Positions 33,240 to 42,021 of a stretch of DNA of 64,000 bases are shown piece by piece. The DNA is from JAKACA01 sp963735115. GTDB taxonomy: Bacteria > Actinomycetota > Acidimicrobiia > Acidimicrobiales > Bog-793. Each line of letters starts with the position of its first letter. Within the stretch, counting starts at the first letter, position 1. The stretch is from assembly GCA_963735115.1 (NCBI GenBank), contig CAVTJR010000003.1, positions 496,001 to 560,000 of the forward strand, in the 5' to 3' direction. Made by a program: the position numbers and the translations under genes. The notes below the pieces were generated by a model. It saw only the letters and a list, made by a program, of their open reading frames with translations. It ran no database searches and had not been told where the DNA came from.

Positions 33240-33253
33240 CGGTCTCCTTCTTC

Positions 33254-34030
33254 TCAGGCCCCGGTGGCGTGGAAGCCACCGTCGACGTGGATCATCTCGC
33301 CCGTCGTCTTCGGGAAGTAACCGGACAGCAGCGCCACGGTTGCCTTTGCGACCGGCTCGGGGTCGTGCACGTCCCAGCCAAGGGGTGCCCGTCCGTCCCA
33401 GACCTCCTCGAAGGTGGCAAAGCTCGGAATCGACTTCGCCGCCATCGTTCGCACCGGACCGGCGGCCACGAGGTTGACGCGGATGTTGCGTGGGCCGAGA
33501 TCACGGGCGAGGTAACGAGTGAGCGACTCGAGCCCGGCCTTGGCGACTCCCATCCAGTCGTAGGCCGGCCAGGCGACGGTGCCGTCGAAGTCGAGGCCGA
33601 CGATCGACCCGCCCTCGGGCGCTTTCTCGAGCAGGGGGGCGAAAGCGGCCGCCAGCAACTTCAGCGAGAACGTCGAGATCTGCAGCGCCATCGCCACGTC
33701 GGCCCAGTCGGCCTGCAGGATGTCCCCGCCGAGACAGCTCTCCGGGGCATAGCCGATGGCGTGCACGACGCCGTCGATCGAGCCCCAGCGCCGCTCGAGC
33801 GTGCTGGCGAGGGCGGCGGCGTGCTCGGGCAGGGTGACGTCGAGCTCAAAGACGTCCGGCTCCATCGGCAGCCGCCGGGCCGTGCGCTTGGTGAGGGAGA
33901 GGCCGCGGCCGGCGCCCGTGAGGACGATCTCGGCCCCCTCCTCGATCGCCAATCGGGCGACGGAGAAGGCGAGGGAGGCGTCGGTGAGCACCCCGGTGAC
34001 GACGATGCGCTTGTTCTCCAGTAGCCCCAC
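33254..34030 (-). CDS. fabI: Enoyl-ACP reductase (FabI/InhA-like)
   Basis: A 258-residue divergent SDR. The N-terminal segment KRIVVTGVLTDASLAFSVA is the FabI/InhA type (two-part glycine-poor cofactor loop) rather than the classical GxxxGxG. The catalytic Tyr and Lys are in YDWMGVAKAGLES, close to InhA's Tyr-x6-Lys. VVHAIGYAP and GGFHATG at the end also fit. It reduces enoyl-ACP in fatty acid synthesis with NADH. In mycobacteria the homologue is the isoniazid target. It is followed closely by an NTF2-like gene. Confidence 0.93.
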   Translation of the reverse strand: MGLLENKRIVVTGVLTDASLAFSVARLAIEEGAEIVLTGAGRGLSLTKRTARRLPMEPDVFELDVTLPEHAAALASTLERRWGSIDGVVHAIGYAPESCLGGDILQADWADVAMALQISTFSLKLLAAAFAPLLEKAPEGGSIVGLDFDGTVAWPAYDWMGVAKAGLESLTRYLARDLGPRNIRVNLVAAGPVRTMAAKSIPSFATFEEVWDGRAPLGWDVHDPEPVAKATVALLSGYFPKTTGEMIHVDGGFHATGA

Positions 34031-34106
34031 GACACCTCCCGCAGCCCCGGTCCCTGCCGGTTCCAGGGCAGGCTAACGCGCCGCGTTGGCGCCATCAGGG
34101 GTTTTC

Positions 34107-36356
34107 TCAAGTCTGGGGTATCTCGGTCAACTTCCGGTACAGGGACGCTGTGTCAGGGTGCACGATCTCGATGGGATCGCCCGACCAGCCGAGCACCTGA
34201 GCCAGCGACCGAAGAGCGGACTCGACACCACCTCGGTTGCCCGCGGCGTCGGCGGCCATCATCAAGAGGCGATAGAGCCGTTCGTCCCAAGGTGTGAGGG
34301 TCAGCCCGCGGCGGATCGCCCATTCGGCGCCGACAGGATCGCCCGCCTCGAGGAGGTGCGCACCCAGGCGCCCGGCGACGTCCACGATGCCTGCCTCAAT
34401 GGTCGCCGAGAAACCCTCCAGAACTGTCCAATCGCCCTTCGCAAGACCACCGAACGGGCGACCGCGCACGAGCATGAGTGCTTGGCGCCAGCTGGCGGGT
34501 CCGGAGTCCGGTCCGGTGAGGGCCACGAATCGCGCCCAGTCGGTCCTCACATCGGGGGAGAGCAGATGGCGACCTCCCGCCCGAACCAGGCGCGGTTCGC
34601 CGTCGATGGTCGTACCGAGCGCCCGTCTCGCCTCATGGAGCCGGTTGGACAAGGTTTGCGGAGGGACGCGTCGCTCGGGCCACAACACCGTCGCACAGGC
34701 TTCGCCGCTCGCGCCTTCTGGGTGGAACGCGAGGTAGGCAACGAGCTCTTTGAGCAGAGGCCGTCCCTCGAGGCTCTCGGCGGTACCAGCGATCTGGACC
34801 GGACCAAGAACGAGGACGGCGACTCCATCGGAGTAGCGGTCCTCGGCCGGCCGTGCCATGACGGTAGCCGTCTCGACGTGGGTCGGTCGGAGGGAGATGT
34901 CCGGTGTCGGTGCGACCGGACGGTAGGCCACGCGCAGACTGCTCCCAGTGCGCTCGGCCCAACCCTCCGGCGAGACGATCGCCGACAGCCCAGCGCGGCC
35001 CCTCACCTCAAGCCGGACCGTCTGACGGTGGGCGGCGAGGTGCCAGGTGCAATGCGCTTGCACAGCGTTGTCGCAGCAGATGGCGCCGGAGAAGGGCGTC
35101 TGTTCCACGAGCCGAAGCAGGCGTCGAAGGGCGGCACGACGCTGCTCGTCCACCGGCATGGGCGCGATCACCAAGCATCGTGCGGTCCCTTCGCCGAACC
35201 GATCCACTCCGGTCAGCAGGGCGACGCCATCCTCGACCGATGGGAGATAGCGGACGTTCTCGAGTCCGTGCATTTCGCGGCCGAACCCGATGAGCAACAC
35301 CTCATCCAGATCCGACCAGCGACGTGAGGCGAGCTCGACCACAATGTCGGACACCGTGTACCCCACGGCTACCGGCGGCCCGTCGAGCGCCACGGTACGT
35401 GCCGCAACGACGTCGAGGAGGCAGCGCGACTGCTCGTCATGCCAAAGCGTCACCAAGCCCGCACGCGTGCTGGCTCGAACGACTGCGCTCGGAGATACGC
35501 GCTCGACCAGTCGGGAGTCCCTGTCGAGCCACCAGCCAACGTTCGATCGGTGGCGTACGAAGGGAGCGGGTGGATCATGAGCCATGTCGACGAAGGCGGC
35601 CGTCCCAGCCGGTCCGAGGAGCCAGGTCAGCGGCATCTCGCCATGCGGGGCAACGGAGGCGGCGAGCCCGAGCAGGGCTCGGCTCCACTCCGGCTCTTCC
35701 AGGTGTCGGAAGGTCGCGGGCAACGGGACTGGATTCGGCGACGGACTCAGCGGCGGTGGCATCCCGACGGAGGCAGGGGCTGTGGTCGACGGCCCCGTCA
35801 CGGCTGGGCCGACTAGCGGCGGCCCGGGCAGTGCTCTCCCCTGCCCGAGCGAGGGTGAGGCGGCAACGTGTGCCGGTTCACCAACCGGCAGCTCGGGCGT
35901 CTCGTTTGCGCCGGGGTGGTCGCCCGAGGGCGGCCCGGTTCTCGATCGAGGCTGGTGGGATTCGATTCCAGCCTCGTCACGCCGTCCGGGGCGCCGAGAG
36001 GCGGGGTTTCCGTCAACGGTCGCGGGAATGGCCGACATTGTGGCAGAACCCGTGAGCGACGGCGCAAGTCGCCTCTGCCGTCGCGACGGACGTGCCACGG
36101 TGGCCGTGGTGGCCAGGACCATTGCTACCCAGGCCGTCCAGCACGTGCCCGCCAGCACTGCCGTGAGGGCGCCGTCATCGAGACGGCGTGTCGGAGCCGT
36201 CCACAGAGCCACAAGGGCACCGAGGCTGTGAACGGGAGAGCCGGCGAGGCGGTCGAGCAGCAGAAGTGACAGGAGTGCACCGAGGCAGACGGACGCCCGC
36301 GCTCCCGTCCGAGGGGACACCACGCACCTCCGAGGTCCGGGCGCATTGGGGCGCAT
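34107..36356 (-). CDS. Membrane-anchored BTAD-domain transcriptional regulator of the tad locus
   Basis: A 749-residue protein. The N-terminus has two predicted membrane segments (SVCLGALLSLLLLDRL and WTAWVAMVLATTATV) followed by a Pro-rich, low-complexity region to about residue 220. The C-terminal third has a winged-helix-like part (LLKELVAYLAFHPEGAS and PQTLSNRLHEARRALG) and a bacterial transcriptional activator domain (WRQALMLVRGRPF, EWAIRRGLTLTPWDERLYRL). The ATG at 36356 is one base after the TadG-like stop; a GTG at 36380 would overlap that gene. Such BTAD proteins are common beside actinobacterial tad genes. A membrane tether suggests it senses pilus assembly or an envelope state, an inference. 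Confidence 0.8.
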   Translation of the reverse strand: MRPNAPGPRRCVVSPRTGARASVCLGALLSLLLLDRLAGSPVHSLGALVALWTAPTRRLDDGALTAVLAGTCWTAWVAMVLATTATVARPSRRQRRLAPSLTGSATMSAIPATVDGNPASRRPGRRDEAGIESHQPRSRTGPPSGDHPGANETPELPVGEPAHVAASPSLGQGRALPGPPLVGPAVTGPSTTAPASVGMPPPLSPSPNPVPLPATFRHLEEPEWSRALLGLAASVAPHGEMPLTWLLGPAGTAAFVDMAHDPPAPFVRHRSNVGWWLDRDSRLVERVSPSAVVRASTRAGLVTLWHDEQSRCLLDVVAARTVALDGPPVAVGYTVSDIVVELASRRWSDLDEVLLIGFGREMHGLENVRYLPSVEDGVALLTGVDRFGEGTARCLVIAPMPVDEQRRAALRRLLRLVEQTPFSGAICCDNAVQAHCTWHLAAHRQTVRLEVRGRAGLSAIVSPEGWAERTGSSLRVAYRPVAPTPDISLRPTHVETATVMARPAEDRYSDGVAVLVLGPVQIAGTAESLEGRPLLKELVAYLAFHPEGASGEACATVLWPERRVPPQTLSNRLHEARRALGTTIDGEPRLVRAGGRHLLSPDVRTDWARFVALTGPDSGPASWRQALMLVRGRPFGGLAKGDWTVLEGFSATIEAGIVDVAGRLGAHLLEAGDPVGAEWAIRRGLTLTPWDERLYRLLMMAADAAGNRGGVESALRSLAQVLGWSGDPIEIVHPDTASLYRKLTEIPQT

Positions 36357-36357
36357 G

Positions 36358-36780
36358 TCAGCCGTCGACCGCCCTTGCACTTGCGGAGGCGGTGATGGAG
36401 ATGGACGAGACCCCGGCGAGTGCCAGGAGAGGTGTGCTCACTCGAAACGCCGCAACCGTTGCCGTCACCACTCCATGAGAATCCGTAGCGGTGCCAGGGT
36501 GTCCGCTGAGGGCCATGAAGTTCTCGGCGACGGCGACCGCCTCAGGCCCGGCGCCCGACGTTCCGCCAGCCCGCAGTGCGGCAGGGGTCAGCTCGGCCGC
36601 GCCAGCACGAGCGGCCTGTTCGGCTTCGGCGACAGCCGTCTCCCGGGCGCTCAGCACGAGGCCGCCCTCGGAGACGAGCCCAACGAGGCTCGCGAGGCAA
36701 AGGCACAGCAAGAGCACGAAGGCGCTCACGGACCCCGCCTCGCAGATGCGGTCATTCCGGTCGGCGGGCGACTCGATCAC
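36358..36780 (-). CDS. TadG/Rv3654c-like pilus protein
   Basis: A 140-residue protein with a type IV-like prepilin signal near residue 15: EAGSVSAFVLLLCLCLASLV, in which processing would occur after Gly. Unlike TadE, the position-5 Glu is Phe, as in the mycobacterial Rv3654c group. The remainder is Ala/Val/Ser-rich. The GTG overlaps the stop of the preceding TadE gene (GTGA at 36777-36780). It would be a minor pilin or assembly factor in the membrane. Confidence 0.75.
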   Translation of the reverse strand: MIESPADRNDRICEAGSVSAFVLLLCLCLASLVGLVSEGGLVLSARETAVAEAEQAARAGAAELTPAALRAGGTSGAGPEAVAVAENFMALSGHPGTATDSHGVVTATVAAFRVSTPLLALAGVSSISITASASARAVDG

Positions 36781-37238
36781 GGACCGACCTCTCGGTACGG
36801 CTCGAGGTCGCCCCCTCGCGTTGCGCTGAGTGTGACTGATCCTGGCACGCCGGCGAACGCCAGGCTCGAGAAGCGCACGACACATGTCACTTTCACCGAG
36901 ACGGTCCCGCCGGCCACGAAGTTGGACGTGTTCGTCACGGTCGACACTCGAGCGCATAAGCCATGATCGGCGCTGAGCAGGACCAGTGTCGTGAGGCTGG
37001 CGAGGTCATTCGCCTCCGGACCGTCCGGCATCGTGACAGCCGCTTGCAGCGCCGTGCGAGCGGCGTCGTCTACCGCTTGGCGCGCCAGTACGAGCCGTCC
37101 GACGAAGAAAACGCACCCGAACACTGCCACGAGCAAGGGAGTCAAGAGCACGAGCTCAGCGCTTGCTGAGCCACGGTCTTTGCCGGACCGCGGCCAGGAG
37201 GGAAAGGGCGGAGGTTCGACGGGGTTCGGTTCGGTCAT
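36777..37238 (-). CDS. TadE-like minor pilin/assembly protein
   Basis: A 153-residue protein with the class III prepilin-like motif DRGSASAELVLLTPLLVAVF (Gly, then Glu at +5). A short basic/Pro-rich cytoplasmic leader precedes it. The extracellular part is beta-rich with two Cys residues. TadE-like proteins are processed by the TadV peptidase and help build Flp pili. No TadV is in the window. It overlaps the next gene by GTGA. Confidence 0.82.
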   Translation of the reverse strand: MTEPNPVEPPPFPSWPRSGKDRGSASAELVLLTPLLVAVFGCVFFVGRLVLARQAVDDAARTALQAAVTMPDGPEANDLASLTTLVLLSADHGLCARVSTVTNTSNFVAGGTVSVKVTCVVRFSSLAFAGVPGSVTLSATRGGDLEPYREVGP

Positions 37239-37292
37239 TGCGATTCCACTCCTCTCGATCCGATGACGCCGGATACCAACGGTGCCCGCCTG

Positions 37293-37742
37293 TCATCCCG
37301 TGGCTCGGAAGCCCTGCACTGGTCCGGTGCTCAGAGCCGACACATGGAACTGCAGGCCGGGAAAGATCGTCGGTACTGCACCCGTGGCTGACACGGCCAC
37401 GAAGTCGTCCGGAAGTCCATGGATGGCCACCTTGAGCGATCCCACCAGCGAGCCGCCTATGGCGCCTACGTCCCTCTTGACGAGGGCGGTGGCCTCCGGA
37501 GGGCTTCCTAGCTGCGCCCTGGCGGCGGCCCCGCCCTCGGCCACTCCGAGGCTGAGCGCGTGCGACGCCAAACCCCACATGGCGAGCTGCAGTCCGAGGA
37601 CGAGCAGAGCCATGAGAACCGGCAAGACCACGACTATCTCGGCCGTCTCTGCTCCCCGATCGTCGAACACCGGTCGCCGTCGGCCCGTATCTCGGCAGGG
37701 AGCGGGAGCACTGGCCGCCGCCGGGGTCAAGTGAGCGGTCAT
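37293..37742 (-). CDS. TadE-like protein
   Basis: A 149-residue protein with DRGAETAEIVVVLPVLMALL, a class III prepilin motif with Glu at +5, then a hydrophobic helix and a Gly/Val-rich domain. It is the first of two TadE-like genes in the operon. Its ATG overlaps the stop of the small pilin-like gene (ATGA at 37739-37742). Probable minor pilin. Confidence 0.8.
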   Translation of the reverse strand: MTAHLTPAAASAPAPCRDTGRRRPVFDDRGAETAEIVVVLPVLMALLVLGLQLAMWGLASHALSLGVAEGGAAARAQLGSPPEATALVKRDVGAIGGSLVGSLKVAIHGLPDDFVAVSATGAVPTIFPGLQFHVSALSTGPVQGFRATG

Positions 37743-37951
37743 CCGGCGCCGGCGATCTCATTGGAGATCTTTGTGGCGTCGCCGGTGACGGCGTGGGTGA
37801 TAAGGAGCCCGACGGCAATGGCGAGGGCGACGAAGACGCCGACGATGACGATCTTCTCTGCTACGTCACCCCGCTCGGGCGCGAACCGAAGCTCCGCCAC
37901 CCGTGAGGTGACGAGGTCGACGACGTACTGGATGACTTGAATCTTGAGCAC
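37739..37951 (-). CDS. Small Flp pilin-like membrane protein
   Basis: A 70-residue protein with one hydrophobic helix (KIVIVGVFVALAIAVGLLI) after ERGDVAEK, and a short C-terminal tail. Its size and position between tadC and tadE match a Flp major pilin. However, Glu is at +4 from the Gly rather than +5, and no Tyr follows, so it is an unusual pilin or another small assembly protein. It is separated from tadC by 77 bases, a place where extra regulation of the pilin is common. Confidence 0.6.
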   Translation of the reverse strand: MLKIQVIQYVVDLVTSRVAELRFAPERGDVAEKIVIVGVFVALAIAVGLLITHAVTGDATKISNEIAGAG

Positions 37952-38028
37952 TGGTGTCCCTTCGTGTGGTCGGACGCCCGGTGGGCGTGCCTGCAGGTGG
38001 GCGCGAGCGGTCGCGCGAGACGGGGCGG

Positions 38029-38931
38029 CTACATCACGTGAGCGAAGCTGACGCCGGCAGGGAACATGATGAAGACGAGGAACCCGATCATCAGCACAAT
38101 CGAGGGAAGAAAGAGTCGTTCTGTCGTGGAGTTGGCACGCGACTGCGCCGCAGACATCTGGTGTCGGCGCAGCGATTCTGACTTCGCCCTGAGACTGGCG
38201 CGTATGCGAGCCCCCTCAGAGCCTGCAAGGCCCAGGCTGGCGGCGAGCTCGTCGAGCTCGTCTATGCCGATCGCAGACCCGAGACGTCCAAGTTCGTCCC
38301 ACGGTGTCACGCCCGAGTGGCGGGAACGCTCCAAGGCCTGGCGGATGCGGGCGAACCCAGGAGCCGGCGAGATTCGCCCGGCAGCCTCGAGGGCACTCTC
38401 GACTCCCATCCCGCCCGCCTGAGCGAGGGCAACGAGCTCGAGCCAGCAGCTCAGCTCACGACGGAAGCGCTCACGGGCCCGGCTAGCCGATTGGCGCAGT
38501 TCCACGGTGGTGACCGCGAGTCCACCGAGCGCCCCGAGCCCCGCAAGCACGAGCACGGCGAGCGCCCGAACATGCCACCCCATTGCTACGAACGCTCCCG
38601 CCAGCACGATCGGCGCCAGCACGCCCGTAAGAGCGGCGACCGCCGTGACGACGAGGTGCCGATCGTGGGTGCGATTAGTGATCGCGAGGTCGCGGCTGAG
38701 TCGGCCGGCTCGCTCCTCACTCGCGCCGAGATGCTCGAGCCACCTCCCGACCGTCGTGAGTGTGTTCATGCGCCAATCTCGCCTGGGCGATTCCTGCCCG
38801 GCACGTTCCGCCGGACGCCCGTACCGCCTCATCTCATCGGCAAGGCGCGGGATTCGTCGCATCAGTCCTGCGACGATGAGCACGAGACCGGCGCCGCCAA
38901 AAAGGCCGAGGAGAACGAAGTTGGTTGTCAT
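38029..38931 (-). CDS. tadC: TadC, type II secretion F-domain pilus protein
   Basis: A 300-residue membrane protein with several hydrophobic segments and the central GspF-type domain (ELSCWLELVALAQAGGMGVESAL... PWDELGRLGSAIGIDELDELA). It forms the inner-membrane platform of the Flp pilus with TadB. Its ATG overlaps the tadB stop (ATGA at 38928-38931). Confidence 0.87.
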   Translation of the reverse strand: MTTNFVLLGLFGGAGLVLIVAGLMRRIPRLADEMRRYGRPAERAGQESPRRDWRMNTLTTVGRWLEHLGASEERAGRLSRDLAITNRTHDRHLVVTAVAALTGVLAPIVLAGAFVAMGWHVRALAVLVLAGLGALGGLAVTTVELRQSASRARERFRRELSCWLELVALAQAGGMGVESALEAAGRISPAPGFARIRQALERSRHSGVTPWDELGRLGSAIGIDELDELAASLGLAGSEGARIRASLRAKSESLRRHQMSAAQSRANSTTERLFLPSIVLMIGFLVFIMFPAGVSFAHVM

Positions 38932-39803
38932 AGCGCTGCTGTCGCCCGCGTCCGTAGGCGAGGGAGGCTCTTGGGGCGAGTCATGACCGCCATCATCCAG
39001 AGTCCGAGTCCGTAGAGGCAGCCCACAATGGCGAGCACGAGCTGACCTTCGGCTGAGCTGTAAGGGCTCAGATAGGCGCGGGCGAACACTGCCATGAGGC
39101 CAAGCAACCCGAACGAGAAGCCCGTTATCATCTTCACCGCTGTCCTGGCCGAGGCGCGTGATGCCTCGATACCGAGACGCATCGCCACCTCGTCTCGTGT
39201 GGCCTCGGCGAGCGCACCCAAAAGGTCCGTGAGCCGTTGCGCCCGCTCGGAGGCCGCCATGATGAGGCAGGCCACCACGGTGTCCGCCGCTGGGTCCCCG
39301 ATATCTTCGGCCAGCTGGGCGAGCGCCGGGACGATGGCGACGCCAGCGTTGAGGCGAGCAGCCAGAGCCGCCACAGAAGGGCGCAGGGGACGCGGTGCGA
39401 TGGGGGCGGTCGCCATGACGGCCTGGGTCAACCCGGCCGCTGCCGCAAGCGTGTCTCTCAACATCTCAGTCCAGGCGGCGACCGCCTCCAGTCGTTCGAT
39501 CGTGGTCTTGGTCGCACCTCCTGCAACTCCACGGCTTCCGAGGACGGCGAGGGCAACAAGTGGTACCGCCATAGGCCAACGGGTGACGACAAGAGCAACC
39601 AGACTGCAAACGCCGGCCACGGCGAGGTCCCGGCGCGGTCTGCGCTTGCTCGATCGCGACCCAGGACGGGTCTCGCTCCACTCGTCGTCGGCGAAGCGAG
39701 GTCGTGAGGGGCAGAGCGGCAGCAATCCGATGCCGCTGGCGACGAGCACCAATCCGGCGCCGAGGAACGTCCCGACAGTGGCAAGCACCGCGATGATCAC
39801 CAT
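38928..39803 (-). CDS. tadB: TadB, type II secretion F-domain pilus protein
   Basis: A 291-residue membrane protein with the same GspF domain type (AAWTEMLRDTLAAAAGLTQAV and LAQLAEDIGDPAADTVVACL). An N-terminal hydrophobic segment and two near the C-terminus are visible. It pairs with TadC. It overlaps tadA by seven bases and tadC by four, so the platform and ATPase genes are tightly coupled. Confidence 0.87.
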   Translation of the reverse strand: MVIIAVLATVGTFLGAGLVLVASGIGLLPLCPSRPRFADDEWSETRPGSRSSKRRPRRDLAVAGVCSLVALVVTRWPMAVPLVALAVLGSRGVAGGATKTTIERLEAVAAWTEMLRDTLAAAAGLTQAVMATAPIAPRPLRPSVAALAARLNAGVAIVPALAQLAEDIGDPAADTVVACLIMAASERAQRLTDLLGALAEATRDEVAMRLGIEASRASARTAVKMITGFSFGLLGLMAVFARAYLSPYSSAEGQLVLAIVGCLYGLGLWMMAVMTRPKSLPRLRTRATAAL

Positions 39804-41170
39804 GACCTCCCGCGAGCGAACCGCCGGCTGTCGTAGCCAGCGGCGGCGAGGGCAGCGGCGGTGACGTCGCGGAGAGGCGCGGCGGGGCGGGCGCGGCCAT
39901 CGGGCCCCGGCCTCCAGACCTCGTTCGAGATGATCATGGCGCCTTCGGCATCGATGACCTCACGCACAGAGGCCACCTGACGAAGGCGAGGCATTGAGCC
40001 GATACCTTGCTGTTCCGCCATCGGAGCGTCGCCGACCTCGACATGGACGACGAAGTGGATGGCGCCGGCAACGAGGAGGTTGGTGGCCTCTAGCGGGAGA
40101 CGTTCGGGAGCTTGGACGGCGTAGGCGGCGATCCGGCGGAACACGCCGGCCGATGAGTCGGCGTGGATCGTCGCCATCGAGCCAGAGCGGCCCTGGCTCA
40201 TGGCGTTGAGCATCGGGATCACCTCGTCACCGAGCACCTCACCGACGATCACGCGGGTGGCATTCATTCGCAGCGATCGTCGGACCAGTTGCGCCATGGG
40301 GATGGCGCCGACTCCCTCGATGTTCGGGAGGCGCGCCTCCATGGCGACACAGTCCGGGTGACGCTCGCTCTGGCGGTCCAGCCCGAGCTCGAGGGCTTGC
40401 TCGATCGTGACAATGCGCTCGTTCGGCGGTATCTCCGCCGCCAGCGCCCGTAGCAACGTGGTCTTTCCGGCGTTCATGGCACCGGAAACGAGCAGGTTTC
40501 GCTTCGCCCGGACGGCCGCTCGGAGGAAGGTGGCGAGCTCCTGATCAAGCATCCCGAGCGCCATAAGATCCTCGAGACCGTGATCCTGCAGGCGATGGCG
40601 CCGGATGTCGATGACTGGGTGCTCCGTCACGCCCATAACGGCCGAAAGACGGCTCCCGTCGGGAAGGCGGAGGTCCAGCTCAGGCTCAGCGTTGTCGAAG
40701 CGCCGCTCCGCCAGTCCGAAGCGCGCTCCGGCGGCCCGGATGGTGGCGATGAGCTCGTCATCGCTCTCGGCCACGGGCCCGACCAGTTCCTTCCTCCCGT
40801 CCGCATAGGTGACATAGGCGCGTTCGGCACCGTTGACGTCGATGTTCTCCACCAACGGGTCGTCAACGAACAGCTGCAGGAGACCGAGCCCGAACAGCAT
40901 CGCGATGACGAGGTCGGTCACGGCACGCTCCTGGCCGGGTGCTGGCATGTTGCCACCGGATGCCAGAATGTCCGCCACTCGTTGGTCGAGTGCTCGCGCC
41001 GCCAGTCGTCTCACCGTGTCCATGGACGCCGGCGCGTCGACTCGATCGCCGTCTCGTGCGGCCAACCCCTTTGTTGCCAGGGACTCGGCAACCTCTGCTC
41101 GTATCTCGCGGGCGAGGCGCAAGACGTTGAGATCGAGCTGGGGCGTCCAGCTTGCAGCCACTGCTGTCAT
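39797..41170 (-). CDS. tadA: TadA/CpaF pilus assembly ATPase
   Basis: A 457-residue secretion ATPase from ATG 41170. N-terminal domain: FVDDPLVENIDVNGAERAYV. Walker A is SGAMNAGKTTLLRAL, followed by the Asp-box-like RIVTIEQALELGL, the His/Arg-rich VRRSLRMNATRVIVGEVLG (Walker B region) and the His-box SGSMATIHADSS. It powers pilin extrusion. The open frame extends upstream but overlaps the CpaE gene; the ATG overlap (41167-41170) sets the start. Confidence 0.93.
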   Translation of the reverse strand: MTAVAASWTPQLDLNVLRLAREIRAEVAESLATKGLAARDGDRVDAPASMDTVRRLAARALDQRVADILASGGNMPAPGQERAVTDLVIAMLFGLGLLQLFVDDPLVENIDVNGAERAYVTYADGRKELVGPVAESDDELIATIRAAGARFGLAERRFDNAEPELDLRLPDGSRLSAVMGVTEHPVIDIRRHRLQDHGLEDLMALGMLDQELATFLRAAVRAKRNLLVSGAMNAGKTTLLRALAAEIPPNERIVTIEQALELGLDRQSERHPDCVAMEARLPNIEGVGAIPMAQLVRRSLRMNATRVIVGEVLGDEVIPMLNAMSQGRSGSMATIHADSSAGVFRRIAAYAVQAPERLPLEATNLLVAGAIHFVVHVEVGDAPMAEQQGIGSMPRLRQVASVREVIDAEGAMIISNEVWRPGPDGRARPAAPLRDVTAAALAAAGYDSRRFARGRSW

Positions 41171-42021
41171 CCGAGGATCACCGCCCGCCGTCGAAGGCGG
41201 CTGATGACAGTGCGGTCGGAGTCGGCGGTCCGGGCGCGAATGCCGGCGGCAACGGCCCGCATTGTCGGGGCTCCGGCCCCGACCCTGTCGGCGAGCCTGC
41301 GGGCGATCGCGTCGACGTCTGCGCGGAGAGCCTCTGAGCGCGCCTGCGTCTCGCCGACACGGAAACGGGGAAAGGCACCCCCCCGCCCGAGCAGCGACAA
41401 CACCGCGGCCGGGTCGTAACGCACTGCCCCCAGCACCTCGGCCTTCGTGACATCGGCGATCTGAGAAAGTCGTCGTCGGCGCGCGCCGGTGACGATCACG
41501 GCGAGTGCCCGGCCGGCGTTCTGGGCCGATTCCACCGCTGCCTTCGTGTGCAGCAGCGACGCCACGCCGTCCGTCGTAACCAGCAGGTTTGTCACTGCTG
41601 CCTGCCACAGCTCGTCATGCCGGCCGTCGACGCCACAGCGCCCTAGGTCGGCGATGACGACAAGAGAGGGATCGGTGAGGAGGTGACCGAGGTCTCGCCA
41701 AATCCAGCTGAGGGCAGCGCCCTGCTCAGGTCCGGCGACGCCGAGCAGGAAGCGCAGCCCGGGTCGCGACGGTTGGAACTGGGTGTGAGCCAGTAGGAGG
41801 TCGACGGTGAGGCCGTGTCGTCCGGCGAGGGCGAGGGAGGCCATCCCGGGCACGCTGGGAAGGCCGAGTGTCGGAGCGAGATCGCCGCCTGAAATGTCGC
41901 ATTCGGCAAGCAAAGCCGTGCGACCCTGGCCGGCCGCATCGGCGAAGCTACGTCCGAGTAGCAACGCCACGGTCGTCCCACCTGGAGCACCCTTGACTGT
42001 GGAGACCGTGACGAGAGTCAC
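41167..42021 (-). CDS. CpaE/TadZ-like MinD-family ATPase
   Basis: A 284-residue P-loop protein. The deviant Walker A reads VKGAPGGTTVA, so the second conserved lysine of ParA/MinD proteins is Gly, and ATP hydrolysis may be reduced. AECDISGGDLAPTLG and VVIADLGRCG match switch regions of the family. CpaE/TadZ places the Tad machine at a cell pole. It overlaps both neighbours by ATGA. Confidence 0.85.
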   Translation of the reverse strand: MTLVTVSTVKGAPGGTTVALLLGRSFADAAGQGRTALLAECDISGGDLAPTLGLPSVPGMASLALAGRHGLTVDLLLAHTQFQPSRPGLRFLLGVAGPEQGAALSWIWRDLGHLLTDPSLVVIADLGRCGVDGRHDELWQAAVTNLLVTTDGVASLLHTKAAVESAQNAGRALAVIVTGARRRRLSQIADVTKAEVLGAVRYDPAAVLSLLGRGGAFPRFRVGETQARSEALRADVDAIARRLADRVGAGAPTMRAVAAGIRARTADSDRTVISRLRRRAVILG

